64,000 bases of DNA, from the NCBI GenBank assembly GCA_026000155.1, contig BNYG01000007.1, forward strand, positions 1 through 64,000. Direction: 5' to 3'. The first letter of the stretch is position 1, and every line of letters starts with the position of its first letter. The position numbers were made by a program, and so were the translations under genes. This document shows, piece by piece, positions 24,588 to 33,773 of the stretch. The notes below the pieces were generated by a model that made no database searches, had not been told where the DNA came from, and was given only the letters and a program-made list of their open reading frames with translations. The DNA comes from Bacteroidia bacterium (GTDB lineage: Bacteria; Bacteroidota; Bacteroidia; Bacteroidales; Azobacteroidaceae).

Positions 24588-27278
24588 TTAAATATCAAAA
24601 CTATACAAATGTCCGGCTTGCGCATCAAAGACAATACATTCTCCGTTGGAGGTATCCATCGTGTAGGAAACCTTTTGACCGGTGGTGGTATCGGTCACCG
24701 AAGGTTTTTTACCTGCCCAGGGATTCATCAGTTGAAGCGGAATACTGCGCCGCGCTTTCACGGTTACCGCCTGAATGCCGTTTTCGTCTTTCGCTGCACT
24801 CACCTCAAAACCGCCCCGGGCCAGGAAATTGCGGAATGCGCCTACCGTCCAGTCGGGCACTACCGGAAAGAGATAGATGCGACCCGAACGGCTGTTCATC
24901 AAACGTTCCGGCACACCGGTTATCTGGCTCGCCAACACATTGTAGCCTTCTATTTTCTGTGCACCGTAAGCGTAACGGCGGGGTATATCATCTTTCGCCA
25001 AACCAATCAGGATATAGGCATTCGCATTGTTGCCATGTCCGATGATGTCTGCGGAACGCGAAATCAGGTCTTTATCCGCTTGCGGACTGTCCAAGGTAAT
25101 TTCATCGGCCAGCGTTACCGGATAAAATCCGGAATACATGCCGTGGTCACCACGTGTGTAACGCGGGAAAGCTTTTTCATTGGCGCCTAAAACCTCACCC
25201 ATTTCAACGCGGAATTTCGGATAGGGCGCCAGATTATCAGCTACTTCCTTCCAACCCGGAATCAAGTCGGCATCCACTTTCAAATACTCGGCAGCTTCAA
25301 CAGCAAGATTCAGAATCTTGCGGAACAGGGTCAGCGCGCCGGTATTGTTGCGGGTGAATTCCATCCGGTAAGAGATGCCGTAACTTTCCGTTTCCACCGT
25401 CGGCTCCAGATTGAACACTTTGCCATCCCAACCCCGGCGGGCAAAGGCTTCGTAGAAAATAGCGAGGTCTTTGAGCAAGGGATAGCAAGTTTCTTTCAGA
25501 TAGGCTTCATCGCCGGTGTAATCCCAAAAATTCCAAATCACTTTCATTATCTGACCGGGAACATCCATCGTGAAATCGAGTACGGCATTTTCCACATACC
25601 AAGGACTTTGTTTCGCGGCAGGCAGATAACCGTGGGCAATCATCATACCGGGCAAGCCAAATTTCAAACGCGCTTTTTCCTTAAATGTTTCGTGCCAATG
25701 CGAAACCAACCAGGGCCACTGAATTTTAGGCTCGTACTGGTTGCGCATAAAGAAACGTCCTTCGGTAAACAATTCGTTGTAACAAGGCAGCGAATGCCAA
25801 CTTTGAGCATCCACATCGAAAGCGGCGTAACTGGCGCTGCCCTCGTACTTGCGCGGGTCGGGAAAACAACTTCCCATGTGTCCGGTCGTCCAACTTTTAT
25901 AGGTTTCGTTGAAGAAACTGTTGGCGGCCTGCTTTTTCTCTTCTTCTGTTTGACCGAGCAAAATGCGACCGTTTTCGCGTTTCTCGTACAACTTATTATA
26001 CCAGGCTTCATTTTCAGCGACTAACCCTTCATAACCTTTCTTTTCAGCATCAAGCAACAGTTGTTTGGCCCGTGCCATATAGTCCGGTGTTTCATTCAGC
26101 GTAGCAATGGCAATATACAATCTCGCTTTCCCTTTTTTGGGAGTCTTGAGCGTTGCATCCACAGCCACTCCGGGCGCATTGGCAACATACGAATAATTGA
26201 GCGCTTGCAATTCCGTCATTTCGGGATGGGTCATGGTACGGATATTCGGCACCATCAGATAGCCCTGATTGTCGCGCGGGATAATGGGCTTGGTGCCCAA
26301 ATCTTTCTGAAGCGGGTGTTCCGTGTAATCGTATTTGGCATTGGAAACCATGGCCATGATGACGTAACGGAAGCCTTGCGGGAAAGTTTCTTCGGCAGGA
26401 AAAACCTGTTCAATCCAGAAAAAACGGCCGTCCGTACCGTAAGTGGGCGCTTCGAAAAGTCCGTTTTTATCTTTATCGGCTTCAAAATTGTAATATTCCA
26501 AAGGCTCATTGGTGTCGGCCGGTTGGAAAACCACAAATTTCTTGTACGTGCCATCTTCTTCCATATAGCGCCGGTGACCTTGGTCAAGGTCGCGATAAAG
26601 GCGAAGCGTGATGTTGTCGTCCAAATTTTCAAAATTCAAATCCAGCGCCGTCACATTTTTTTCCATGGATAGCAGGTAACCGATGTCCAATTTTTTGTTG
26701 CCGCTGCTCAACTGGATGTCGATTTCACCGCTGTTCAGATATTCTACGGCTTCCGGCGCTGCTGTTCCTTTGAAGTCGGGAGCTTTGATGATAACCTGTC
26801 CCACCGGTTTTTGGCAGGGGAAAGGATAGATTTCACTCCACAATCCATGATTATACCGTCCGCCCCGTTTATCCAGCGAAGCAAAAGAAGGGCGGGTCAT
26901 GCCGGCCATCGGCATATCGTTCAAATCTTTGTTGGCCTCGGAATAGGCGCCTTCAATGATATCGGCCATCGTATAATGGTCTTTATCAATATACCGGCGG
27001 TCGATAATATCCGTCTTGAGCATACTGATGGTGATATTATCCGCTCCACCCCACAAAGCCGCCCTGGTGGTTAGAGAACTCGTTGACATGCTTCTGTCGG
27101 GCTGAAGCGGATTCAGCTTGCGCGTAGAAGTCCTGGTTTTTGCCATCTCTTTCAAGGTCTTTTCCTTGGCGAAAAGAGCATCTATGCGTTCTTTGGAATT
27201 GGACTGTCCCATCAAACGACAGGAAGAGCCTGAAAACAAAATCAGGCAAATGAGCCATTTATAAATTGTGGTTTTCAT
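24588..27278 (-). CDS. Secreted (alpha/alpha)6-barrel glycosidase-like protein
   Basis: An 896-residue exported protein with a signal peptide (cleavage near LMG-Q). The N-terminal half is beta-rich (about 60-390). The C-terminal half, from about 400, has the helix-pair pattern and trailing beta-sandwich seen in GH95-type and related (alpha/alpha)6 barrels: EAWYNKLYEKRENGRILLGQ, PGQIMKVIWNFWDYTGDEAYLKETCYPLLKDLAIFYEAFA and NLEPTVETESYG. The closing part is LFPVVPDWTVGAFRNFLARGGFEVSA, which fits the conserved end of that clan. I cannot assign a GH family. The gene lies 12 bases from the next DUF5703-like gene, so both belong to the same operon. Confidence 0.65.
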   Translation of the reverse strand: MKTTIYKWLICLILFSGSSCRLMGQSNSKERIDALFAKEKTLKEMAKTRTSTRKLNPLQPDRSMSTSSLTTRAALWGGADNITISMLKTDIIDRRYIDKDHYTMADIIEGAYSEANKDLNDMPMAGMTRPSFASLDKRGGRYNHGLWSEIYPFPCQKPVGQVIIKAPDFKGTAAPEAVEYLNSGEIDIQLSSGNKKLDIGYLLSMEKNVTALDLNFENLDDNITLRLYRDLDQGHRRYMEEDGTYKKFVVFQPADTNEPLEYYNFEADKDKNGLFEAPTYGTDGRFFWIEQVFPAEETFPQGFRYVIMAMVSNAKYDYTEHPLQKDLGTKPIIPRDNQGYLMVPNIRTMTHPEMTELQALNYSYVANAPGVAVDATLKTPKKGKARLYIAIATLNETPDYMARAKQLLLDAEKKGYEGLVAENEAWYNKLYEKRENGRILLGQTEEEKKQAANSFFNETYKSWTTGHMGSCFPDPRKYEGSASYAAFDVDAQSWHSLPCYNELFTEGRFFMRNQYEPKIQWPWLVSHWHETFKEKARLKFGLPGMMIAHGYLPAAKQSPWYVENAVLDFTMDVPGQIMKVIWNFWDYTGDEAYLKETCYPLLKDLAIFYEAFARRGWDGKVFNLEPTVETESYGISYRMEFTRNNTGALTLFRKILNLAVEAAEYLKVDADLIPGWKEVADNLAPYPKFRVEMGEVLGANEKAFPRYTRGDHGMYSGFYPVTLADEITLDSPQADKDLISRSADIIGHGNNANAYILIGLAKDDIPRRYAYGAQKIEGYNVLASQITGVPERLMNSRSGRIYLFPVVPDWTVGAFRNFLARGGFEVSAAKDENGIQAVTVKARRSIPLQLMNPWAGKKPSVTDTTTGQKVSYTMDTSNGECIVFDAQAGHLYSFDI

Positions 27279-27290
27279 ATAATCTATTTA

Positions 27291-29798
27291 TTAAAATGGT
27301 AATTTTTCTCCTTTGGGCACCAACGTAATTAATTCGCCTGATTTGGATGGCAAGCTTAACAATTTCCCGGAAATATTTTTAGACTTTTTCCCGTTGCGAT
27401 AAACGGTTAATTCCTCTGTGCCCCAAGGATTTTGAATCAAACAGGTACCGCCTTTCGTGGATTGTATTTCAACAAATTCAACTTTCCCTTTTACCATAGA
27501 GGCGCTTATCACAAAGGCATTGCGGGCGGCAAGCGTGAATTGGGCATCCCATTCTTTGGGCCAAGCAGGGAAAATATAATTGACAGGCTCTTTGCCGGGT
27601 GAAGGAGGGACACTTTGTAACAAAGCGGTACATACGGCTTGTGCCGCTAAGCCCAATCGCTCGCACTCGATAGCTCCCGGACCTTCCCGGAGCATTAAGC
27701 GGTTTCGTAACACACCCAATCCCGATTCACCGCTTCCGGGAATGTCGCAGTTGTCTTCTTTTGTAGAAGCTATCTGATTGGGAATAAGATATTTCACATC
27801 ATCAGCCAATCCAAGATTTGCTGCTGCAACAGGCGTTCTGGATAATACCCGCACAATTGTATTTTTATCTACATTCGGATTCCTTTTTTTATAAGCCTCC
27901 AGCGTAGCATTGAAGAATTGCGAATCTTTATTTCCAATATTGACGTAATCATAATACTCGGCAGAAATGGACGAATTAGGCAGCGGGGTTAAATTGTCGA
28001 GAATCTCTTTCCATACCGGACGGCGGTCGGCGTCTATTCCCAGAATTTCCGAAGCGCGAATGGCGATGGGAATCATGGCATTCATGGCCAAGAGTTCTTC
28101 CGGAGTGTCTTTTCCGCCCCAGCTGCTTTCCAGATTATTCACATAATGCAGATGGTATTTTCCGTCTGCTTCTTTATACAAGTTCGGGAAATTACAATAA
28201 AATTCCACAATGCCTTTGATGATTGGATAACCGGTTTCTTTCAGCCACTCTTTATCCGGATGATAGGCGTAATTCAACCAATATACGTATGCTATCTTTG
28301 CTGTTGACGACATGATATGCGAAGTCCAGGCAAAGGGACCGCCTGTTTCTCCGGTTTTCGATGAACGGCGCAGGAAAAGAAAATTCCACCGGCTGTTCAG
28401 GTCGTTTTTTGTTTCAGCAAAATCTGAAAAAACTTTGGAACGGTCGTCCCATTTTTTCTTGACCAGGTACAAGTCTCTCAATTCTTCAGCTATATTGCCG
28501 GGAAGTTCTTCCGGGCCGTTAAACCAAGTAGTTTCAGGTATCCAGATTCCCTTGCTTCCCCATTGTTGTTCGGCTGCTTTTGCATACGCATCATAATGCC
28601 GCATGAACGTTTTAAACACCGGTTCCAGCAATTCAGGCCGGTTTACCGGAGTCAATCCGTTGAAATACGTGCCCTGATTATTCCACCAATATTGAGAACC
28701 CCACATGGCTAAATCACCGTTGGTGTACCACAACATTCCCCTAAAGCCCGGCATATACTCCCCGCGTGAGCACGATGCCATGATATAGAGATAATAGGTG
28801 AAATTTTTCTCCACTTCATCCGCCACATTATCAGCACTATGCAGGCGTACAAATGCTTTGGGCCAGTAGTTCGCCCACCAAGCCCTGCTTTCTTGCAACA
28901 AGCCGGTGAAACCTTTCGGTTGTGCGGCTTCCAATTGTTCCAAAGCCAGTTGGGCAATATCTTCTTTCGGGTCGAAACTGGAAGCGCTGGCGGTTAATAT
29001 GGTGAAACTGCCTTTACCCGGCTCTGCCGACAGGCGTACGGTGGCTTCATTATAATAAACCGCTTTGCTTTTCCTGCCGGCAACACCGATGGCCACTGCG
29101 GAAGCATTGTAGTAGTCACCTTCTTTAAATTCTTGTATCAGAATGATTTTACCCTCTCTGATTTCAAAACGCGAAGTAGATGTATGTTCGCCCTGTTTGA
29201 TCTGAATGGCATGATTGCTGGTAAGCTCCCAGTTTTTGGCGTCGATAAAATTAATGGCATACCGCAACATCCGCAAATCAATATTGATGACGGAAGGATT
29301 AGCCCGCTGGTCGTCAATTTCCGTAGCAATTACATCCCCATCCGTCCAAGCCAGTACACGCGCCTTGAGTCCATTGCCGTTGACTGTTGTAAGCCCATCG
29401 TAAACCGATAAATGCTGGCTGAAAGCGCTTCCTGAGAAAACCTCATCGCCGTAGTCAACGGTGTTGATATCAATATATCCCAAGCCATTGGAATAGTTGG
29501 TATGCCCATCCTGAAAACTGTTGGTATTGTTCCCCATGGCAAATACATCCACCCGATTTATTTGATAGTGAATGGCATTGGGAGTTGTCCATACCAAGGT
29601 ACCCATACGGCCATTGCCAACAGGCATCCCTTCTTCGCTCCTGACAACCGGCGTATGGTATGTCAGGTCAGCTCTTGAAACTAAACTTTCAAAGTTCACT
29701 TTCATAGCGCTGTTGCTTTGTGTCTGCGCATGGATTCCAATGATACACAATTGAAACACAAGCAACAGGCACATTATTTTATCTATCCCGCTTTTCAT
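27291..29798 (-). CDS. Secreted DUF5703-like glycosidase-type protein
   Basis: An 835-residue exported protein with a signal peptide ending at IHA-Q. The N-terminal domain opens with EEGMPVGNGRMGTLVWTTPNAIHYQINRVDVFAMGNN, a beta-sandwich start shared by DUF5703 proteins and GH95-like enzymes. An (alpha/alpha)6 region (about 330-700) contains the WNNQGTYFNGLTPVNRPELLEPVFKTF helix, YLKETGYPIIKGIVEFYCNF and NLESSWGGKDTPEELLAMNAMIPIAIRASEILGID. The end, IFPAWPKEWDAQFTLAARNAFVISASM, is again the clan's closing motif. The reaction is unknown; exo-glycosidase is inferred. It lies between the GH3 gene and the other barrel protein. Confidence 0.7.
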   Translation of the reverse strand: MKSGIDKIMCLLLVFQLCIIGIHAQTQSNSAMKVNFESLVSRADLTYHTPVVRSEEGMPVGNGRMGTLVWTTPNAIHYQINRVDVFAMGNNTNSFQDGHTNYSNGLGYIDINTVDYGDEVFSGSAFSQHLSVYDGLTTVNGNGLKARVLAWTDGDVIATEIDDQRANPSVINIDLRMLRYAINFIDAKNWELTSNHAIQIKQGEHTSTSRFEIREGKIILIQEFKEGDYYNASAVAIGVAGRKSKAVYYNEATVRLSAEPGKGSFTILTASASSFDPKEDIAQLALEQLEAAQPKGFTGLLQESRAWWANYWPKAFVRLHSADNVADEVEKNFTYYLYIMASCSRGEYMPGFRGMLWYTNGDLAMWGSQYWWNNQGTYFNGLTPVNRPELLEPVFKTFMRHYDAYAKAAEQQWGSKGIWIPETTWFNGPEELPGNIAEELRDLYLVKKKWDDRSKVFSDFAETKNDLNSRWNFLFLRRSSKTGETGGPFAWTSHIMSSTAKIAYVYWLNYAYHPDKEWLKETGYPIIKGIVEFYCNFPNLYKEADGKYHLHYVNNLESSWGGKDTPEELLAMNAMIPIAIRASEILGIDADRRPVWKEILDNLTPLPNSSISAEYYDYVNIGNKDSQFFNATLEAYKKRNPNVDKNTIVRVLSRTPVAAANLGLADDVKYLIPNQIASTKEDNCDIPGSGESGLGVLRNRLMLREGPGAIECERLGLAAQAVCTALLQSVPPSPGKEPVNYIFPAWPKEWDAQFTLAARNAFVISASMVKGKVEFVEIQSTKGGTCLIQNPWGTEELTVYRNGKKSKNISGKLLSLPSKSGELITLVPKGEKLPF

Positions 29799-29819
29799 GT
29801 GTATTGTATTAGAAAGACA

Positions 29820-32414
29820 TTAAAGGCTTATTGTTTGCTGAGCGCTTTGCTGATGGCTCAGTGAAAGCGCAGAAGGTTGTCCGCCTCCTACGGAAATAAT
29901 CACTTCGCCCTTCATGGGTTCCGAACTTCCGGTTCTATTTACGACAGCCAATTCTTTTGGTGTCAGGGTAAATTCTACGGTTTTCGATTCGCCCGCTTTC
30001 AGATGAATCCGTTGAAATCCTTTCAATGCCCGGATAGGTGTTGTGAAATCCCGTTTGTTGGACAAATAAAGTTGTACGACTTCATCCCCGTCTTTTCCGC
30101 CGGTATTGGTGACCGTCGTTTTTACTTTAACCGATTGACCTTCCTGAGCTGTTTCCAGCGTATTGTATTGGAAAGTGGTATAGCTTAAACCGTATCCAAA
30201 CGGATAAACCGGTGTTCCTTTAAAGTAGCGGTAAGTACGGTTGGCCATGCTGTAATCTTCAAAATCCGGTAAATCATTCACGCTTTTATAGAAAGTAACC
30301 GGTAAACGTCCGGCAGGATTATAGTCGCCGAACAGTACATCGGCAATGGCTTGTCCGGCAGCTTGTCCGCCGTACCAGGCATTGACGATGGCCGGGATAT
30401 TTTGGGATTCCCATTCCAAACCAATCGCGCTACCTGTCATCAACACAAAGACAACCGGTTTGCCGGTAGCTTTCAGTTCTTTCAGCAAGTCTTTTTGGAT
30501 AGCCGGCAAATCAATGGAAGTGCGGTCGCCCCGCTTAAATCCGTCGATGACTACACCCATTTCTTCGCCTTCCACTCTCGATGAGATGCCTCCGGCAAAA
30601 AGGATGATGTCGGCATCTTTCACCGCCGCAGCCGTTGCTTTGACGTTGGCTTTCTTCAATGTTCCCAAATCGAATGTTATCTCTGCATTATCGGCGCTTT
30701 GACGATAGTTAATATCTATTTTATAGGTCTTGCCCTTTTCGGCTTGCAAGGGATAATAAGCGTTGATATTGCCTGTTTTTTCTTGTTTTACTCCGTCGAT
30801 ATACAATTCCGCCCAATCGTCTGCTTTGAGTTCAAAAGCGACATCGGCGGTTTGTTCCGGTGTATAAACCGTTGACCAAACAGCCGACATTTGACGGGTA
30901 ATAATGCCGTCGGCGATATCCTGTCCGTCGCCCCATTGATAATCCACTTTCTTTTCTATCCGTGTAAGTCCCGGATCGCCTTCCCTGTTTGTATTCTGAT
31001 AGTAATTCGCTTGAAAACCTTGCGCTCCATTATAAGTGAAAAGTTCATCCTTGTAATTGGAAGTGAAAACAAAATCATCGGTCAGATTGACGCCTTTTTC
31101 ATAAACGACTTCCACGGCGTTGCCCACCTTGGCGCGAATACCTTCCAAAAGTGTAGTCACTTCGGTAGGATAGCCGTAATAGTTAGCCAACAGAACACTT
31201 TCGCTGTCTGCATTGGGACCTACAACCGCTATTTTCTTTATCTGTTGTTTATTCAGGGGCAGTAAGTTATTTTCATTTTTCAGCAATACAATGGATTGTT
31301 GCGCCATTTTAAGTGCATGCGCCTGATGTTCGGGAGCTTCCAAAACATCTACGGAAGTTTTGGCGTAGGGTACCCGGTCGTCGGGGTCGAACATACCCAA
31401 CCGGAAGCGTATTTTGAACAATCTTTTCACCGAAACGTCGATGTCAGCTTCCGTAATCAGCCCCTTATCAATCGCTTCCGTCAAAGCTTCGTAAACCCCA
31501 TTGCCACATTCGCAATCCGTACCGTGCAATACGGCATCGGCTGCTGCCGCTGCTGCATCCGGCTGTGTCTTATGCGTCCGGTAAAAGTCTGAAATGGCTC
31601 CGCAATCGGAAGTTACATAGCCGTCGAAGCGCCACTGATTTTGCAGAATATCCTGCATGATCAGGTCGCTACCGCAACACGGTTGGCCGAAGAGGGCATT
31701 GTAGGCGCACATCACGCCGGTTACCTTGGCGTCCACCACCAACTCCTGGAAAGCCGGCAGATACGTATCCCATAAATCAAAATTGCTGACTTCGGCATTA
31801 TAGGTATGCCGGTTCCATTCCGGTCCGCTGTGTACGGCGTAATGTTTGGCGCAAGCCGATGATTTCAGGTAAACCGGGTCGTCTCCTTGCAAACCTTTTA
31901 CAAAAGAAGAACCAATGGTAGCTGTAAGGAAAGGATCTTCACCGTAGGTTTCCTGACCGCGTCCCCAGCGAGGGTCCCGGAAGATATTGATGTTCGGACT
32001 CCAATAGGTAAGTCCCAAAAAGATGCCTGTTTTTCCTTTATTGGAAGCATCGTGGTAAATGGCACGACCTTCATCGGAAGCATATTCCGCCATTTGATGA
32101 ATAGATTCTACATCCCAAGTGGCCGCCATCCCGATTGCTTGCGGAAAAGAGGTTACCGGATACGGACTGCGGGCTACTCCGTGCAAACATTCGTTCCACC
32201 AGTTGTAAGCCGGAATTCCCAAGCGTTCAATGGCAGGCGCGGTATTAATCATCTGAGAGATTTTCTCTTCAAGGGTTAATTGACTGACCAAATCATCTAC
32301 TCGTTCATCAACCGGCAAATCGGGATTCTGAAATGCGTATTGGTACGTTTGTTTTACATTACAAGCAGACAGGGCTAACAGCAGTCCGCAACTCAGGATA
32401 AAAATCTTTTTCAT
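29820..32414 (-). CDS. GH3 beta-glycosidase with PA14 insert (lipoprotein)
   Basis: An 864-residue enzyme of glycoside hydrolase family 3, xylosidase/glucosidase branch, anchored by a lipobox (LSAC, Cys18). The TIM barrel has KHYAVHSGPEWNRH (Lys190-His191) and the nucleophile Asp270 in GYVTSDCGAI. The acid/base lies in the second domain, near RVEGEEMGV. A PA14-type beta domain is inserted at about 465-600 (FQANYYQNTNREG and DDWAELYIDGVK), and a fibronectin-III-like C-terminal domain ends the chain. NWWNECLHGVARS and DPRWGRGQETYGEDP resemble beta-xylosidases and arabinofuranosidases of the family. It is expected to trim oligosaccharides in the periplasm. Confidence 0.93.
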   Translation of the reverse strand: MKKIFILSCGLLLALSACNVKQTYQYAFQNPDLPVDERVDDLVSQLTLEEKISQMINTAPAIERLGIPAYNWWNECLHGVARSPYPVTSFPQAIGMAATWDVESIHQMAEYASDEGRAIYHDASNKGKTGIFLGLTYWSPNINIFRDPRWGRGQETYGEDPFLTATIGSSFVKGLQGDDPVYLKSSACAKHYAVHSGPEWNRHTYNAEVSNFDLWDTYLPAFQELVVDAKVTGVMCAYNALFGQPCCGSDLIMQDILQNQWRFDGYVTSDCGAISDFYRTHKTQPDAAAAAADAVLHGTDCECGNGVYEALTEAIDKGLITEADIDVSVKRLFKIRFRLGMFDPDDRVPYAKTSVDVLEAPEHQAHALKMAQQSIVLLKNENNLLPLNKQQIKKIAVVGPNADSESVLLANYYGYPTEVTTLLEGIRAKVGNAVEVVYEKGVNLTDDFVFTSNYKDELFTYNGAQGFQANYYQNTNREGDPGLTRIEKKVDYQWGDGQDIADGIITRQMSAVWSTVYTPEQTADVAFELKADDWAELYIDGVKQEKTGNINAYYPLQAEKGKTYKIDINYRQSADNAEITFDLGTLKKANVKATAAAVKDADIILFAGGISSRVEGEEMGVVIDGFKRGDRTSIDLPAIQKDLLKELKATGKPVVFVLMTGSAIGLEWESQNIPAIVNAWYGGQAAGQAIADVLFGDYNPAGRLPVTFYKSVNDLPDFEDYSMANRTYRYFKGTPVYPFGYGLSYTTFQYNTLETAQEGQSVKVKTTVTNTGGKDGDEVVQLYLSNKRDFTTPIRALKGFQRIHLKAGESKTVEFTLTPKELAVVNRTGSSEPMKGEVIISVGGGQPSALSLSHQQSAQQTISL

Positions 32415-32444
32415 TATTTAATCAATTTAATTGTTCCAAATGTA

Positions 32445-33743
32445 TCAGGGCAAAATGGTGCCGTCGTCGAGCCGGTGTTCACCTGGACCCGGTTTGTCTC
32501 TCATAAGACCCGACAATATGTAATAGTTCTCTAATTGCTTAATCATGACACGCTCGCCTGCGCCTACTTCGATTTGACCACCGCCTTGGTCGGCGCCAAA
32601 TCCGCCCAAAGCGGAAGAGCGTACATCGGGTACATAACCCGGCGAACTGCCTCCGCTGGTGGCATAACCGAAAAAGAAAGGCACCAAGCCGTATTGCGAA
32701 AGTTCATTTTTCCAATCAAGTTGGAATTTGATGAAAAATTCACCCGGAACAACGGAAAAGACATAGCGATTGTTGATGGCAACCACCGAAAAGTGCGGTG
32801 TCCGTTTTTGGGTTTTATCGAAGCGTCCGGTGAAAGTGAGTGAATCGGTTTTCACTTTTACGCTGGCTTCGTCGTAAGGATTAGGATAGAGTTCTTTCGC
32901 CAATTTTACCGTTTCGATGGAGAGCAGTTTTCCCATGCGTTCAATTAAATCATAATTGGCTTTGCGCGGGTCGTCGGGGCCTTGTCTGCCGCCGTCTTTA
33001 AACAGAGGCGCTTGATTGCCGGCTGCTCCGTTCACAAATAGACAATGTATCTTATTGCCAAAGGCTTCTTCTGTATAGCGTGTGGCATAACCCACATAGT
33101 CGCCCGATACTTCAAAATTATTCCAGATTACATCGGGATGACAAGCGTAGTTCATAATCAGGATGCGGGGATTGCCGTTGGCATCGTCAATCCGGATAAC
33201 ACCTACCGAATTGTCCACCGGGCCGTGCGGCAGGCGTTCGCGGTTGATGTAACGGTAATGGTCGTCGGCAAACCAGGATTCGCGGGCATGACCGTCGTCA
33301 CGAACAATCAAGCGGTTGAAACTCAAAGACGGAAAACTGCGGTGTCCACCCGATAGCGTGGCATCGAACATGTTTTTGGAGGCTTCGTCCAGCACTTTGG
33401 TGAAATTGGCTTCCGTCCATTCTTTGGTACCTGAGGCGCCTGAATGGTCGTGCGACTGGCAGAAAAAGAGTTCGTTCAAGTTGAATTTCTTTTTGAGACT
33501 TTCGATAAAAGCATCGCTGCCATTGCCGCTATCGTAAGTGAGAAAACCGATTCTTACGCTGCCGGCATCTAAAATAAGACTGCGAGCGTATAAAGAATCA
33601 TGCACCGGATACCTCGTTGAAGGAGGTGTGATATTGATTTTTGCCGAGCCTGCCCTGAGTTTACCGGCGGCTTGGATGTCTGTATTTGAACAAAACAGGA
33701 AACTGAGTCCTACTAAAAGATAGAATAAATGATGTGTTTTCAT
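32445..33743 (-). CDS. Ceramidase-like (neutral/alkaline, N-terminal domain) exported protein
   Basis: A 432-residue exported protein with a signal peptide (to about IQA-A). It matches the N-terminal domain of neutral ceramidases: AGSAKINITPP, LTYDSGNGSDAF, the zinc-type CQSHDHSGASGT and ILIMNYACHPDV. The position that carries the Ser nucleophile in true ceramidases (N-x-G-D-x-S-P) reads NGAAGNQAP here, with Ala in its place, and the C-terminal ceramidase domain is absent. Ceramide hydrolysis is therefore unlikely; a metal-dependent hydrolase acting on a carbohydrate decoration is possible but inferred. It lies between GH3 and the GH43 fusion in the operon. Confidence 0.75.
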   Translation of the reverse strand: MKTHHLFYLLVGLSFLFCSNTDIQAAGKLRAGSAKINITPPSTRYPVHDSLYARSLILDAGSVRIGFLTYDSGNGSDAFIESLKKKFNLNELFFCQSHDHSGASGTKEWTEANFTKVLDEASKNMFDATLSGGHRSFPSLSFNRLIVRDDGHARESWFADDHYRYINRERLPHGPVDNSVGVIRIDDANGNPRILIMNYACHPDVIWNNFEVSGDYVGYATRYTEEAFGNKIHCLFVNGAAGNQAPLFKDGGRQGPDDPRKANYDLIERMGKLLSIETVKLAKELYPNPYDEASVKVKTDSLTFTGRFDKTQKRTPHFSVVAINNRYVFSVVPGEFFIKFQLDWKNELSQYGLVPFFFGYATSGGSSPGYVPDVRSSALGGFGADQGGGQIEVGAGERVMIKQLENYYILSGLMRDKPGPGEHRLDDGTILP

Positions 33744-33773
33744 GGTATTATAATTTATTTTTTCATATACTAA

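Noticed and set aside
24456..25190. 244-codon plus-strand frame opposite the esterase and barrel genes
   Set aside because: It spans the junction of two well-supported minus-strand genes and shows no signal, domain or plausible start context.
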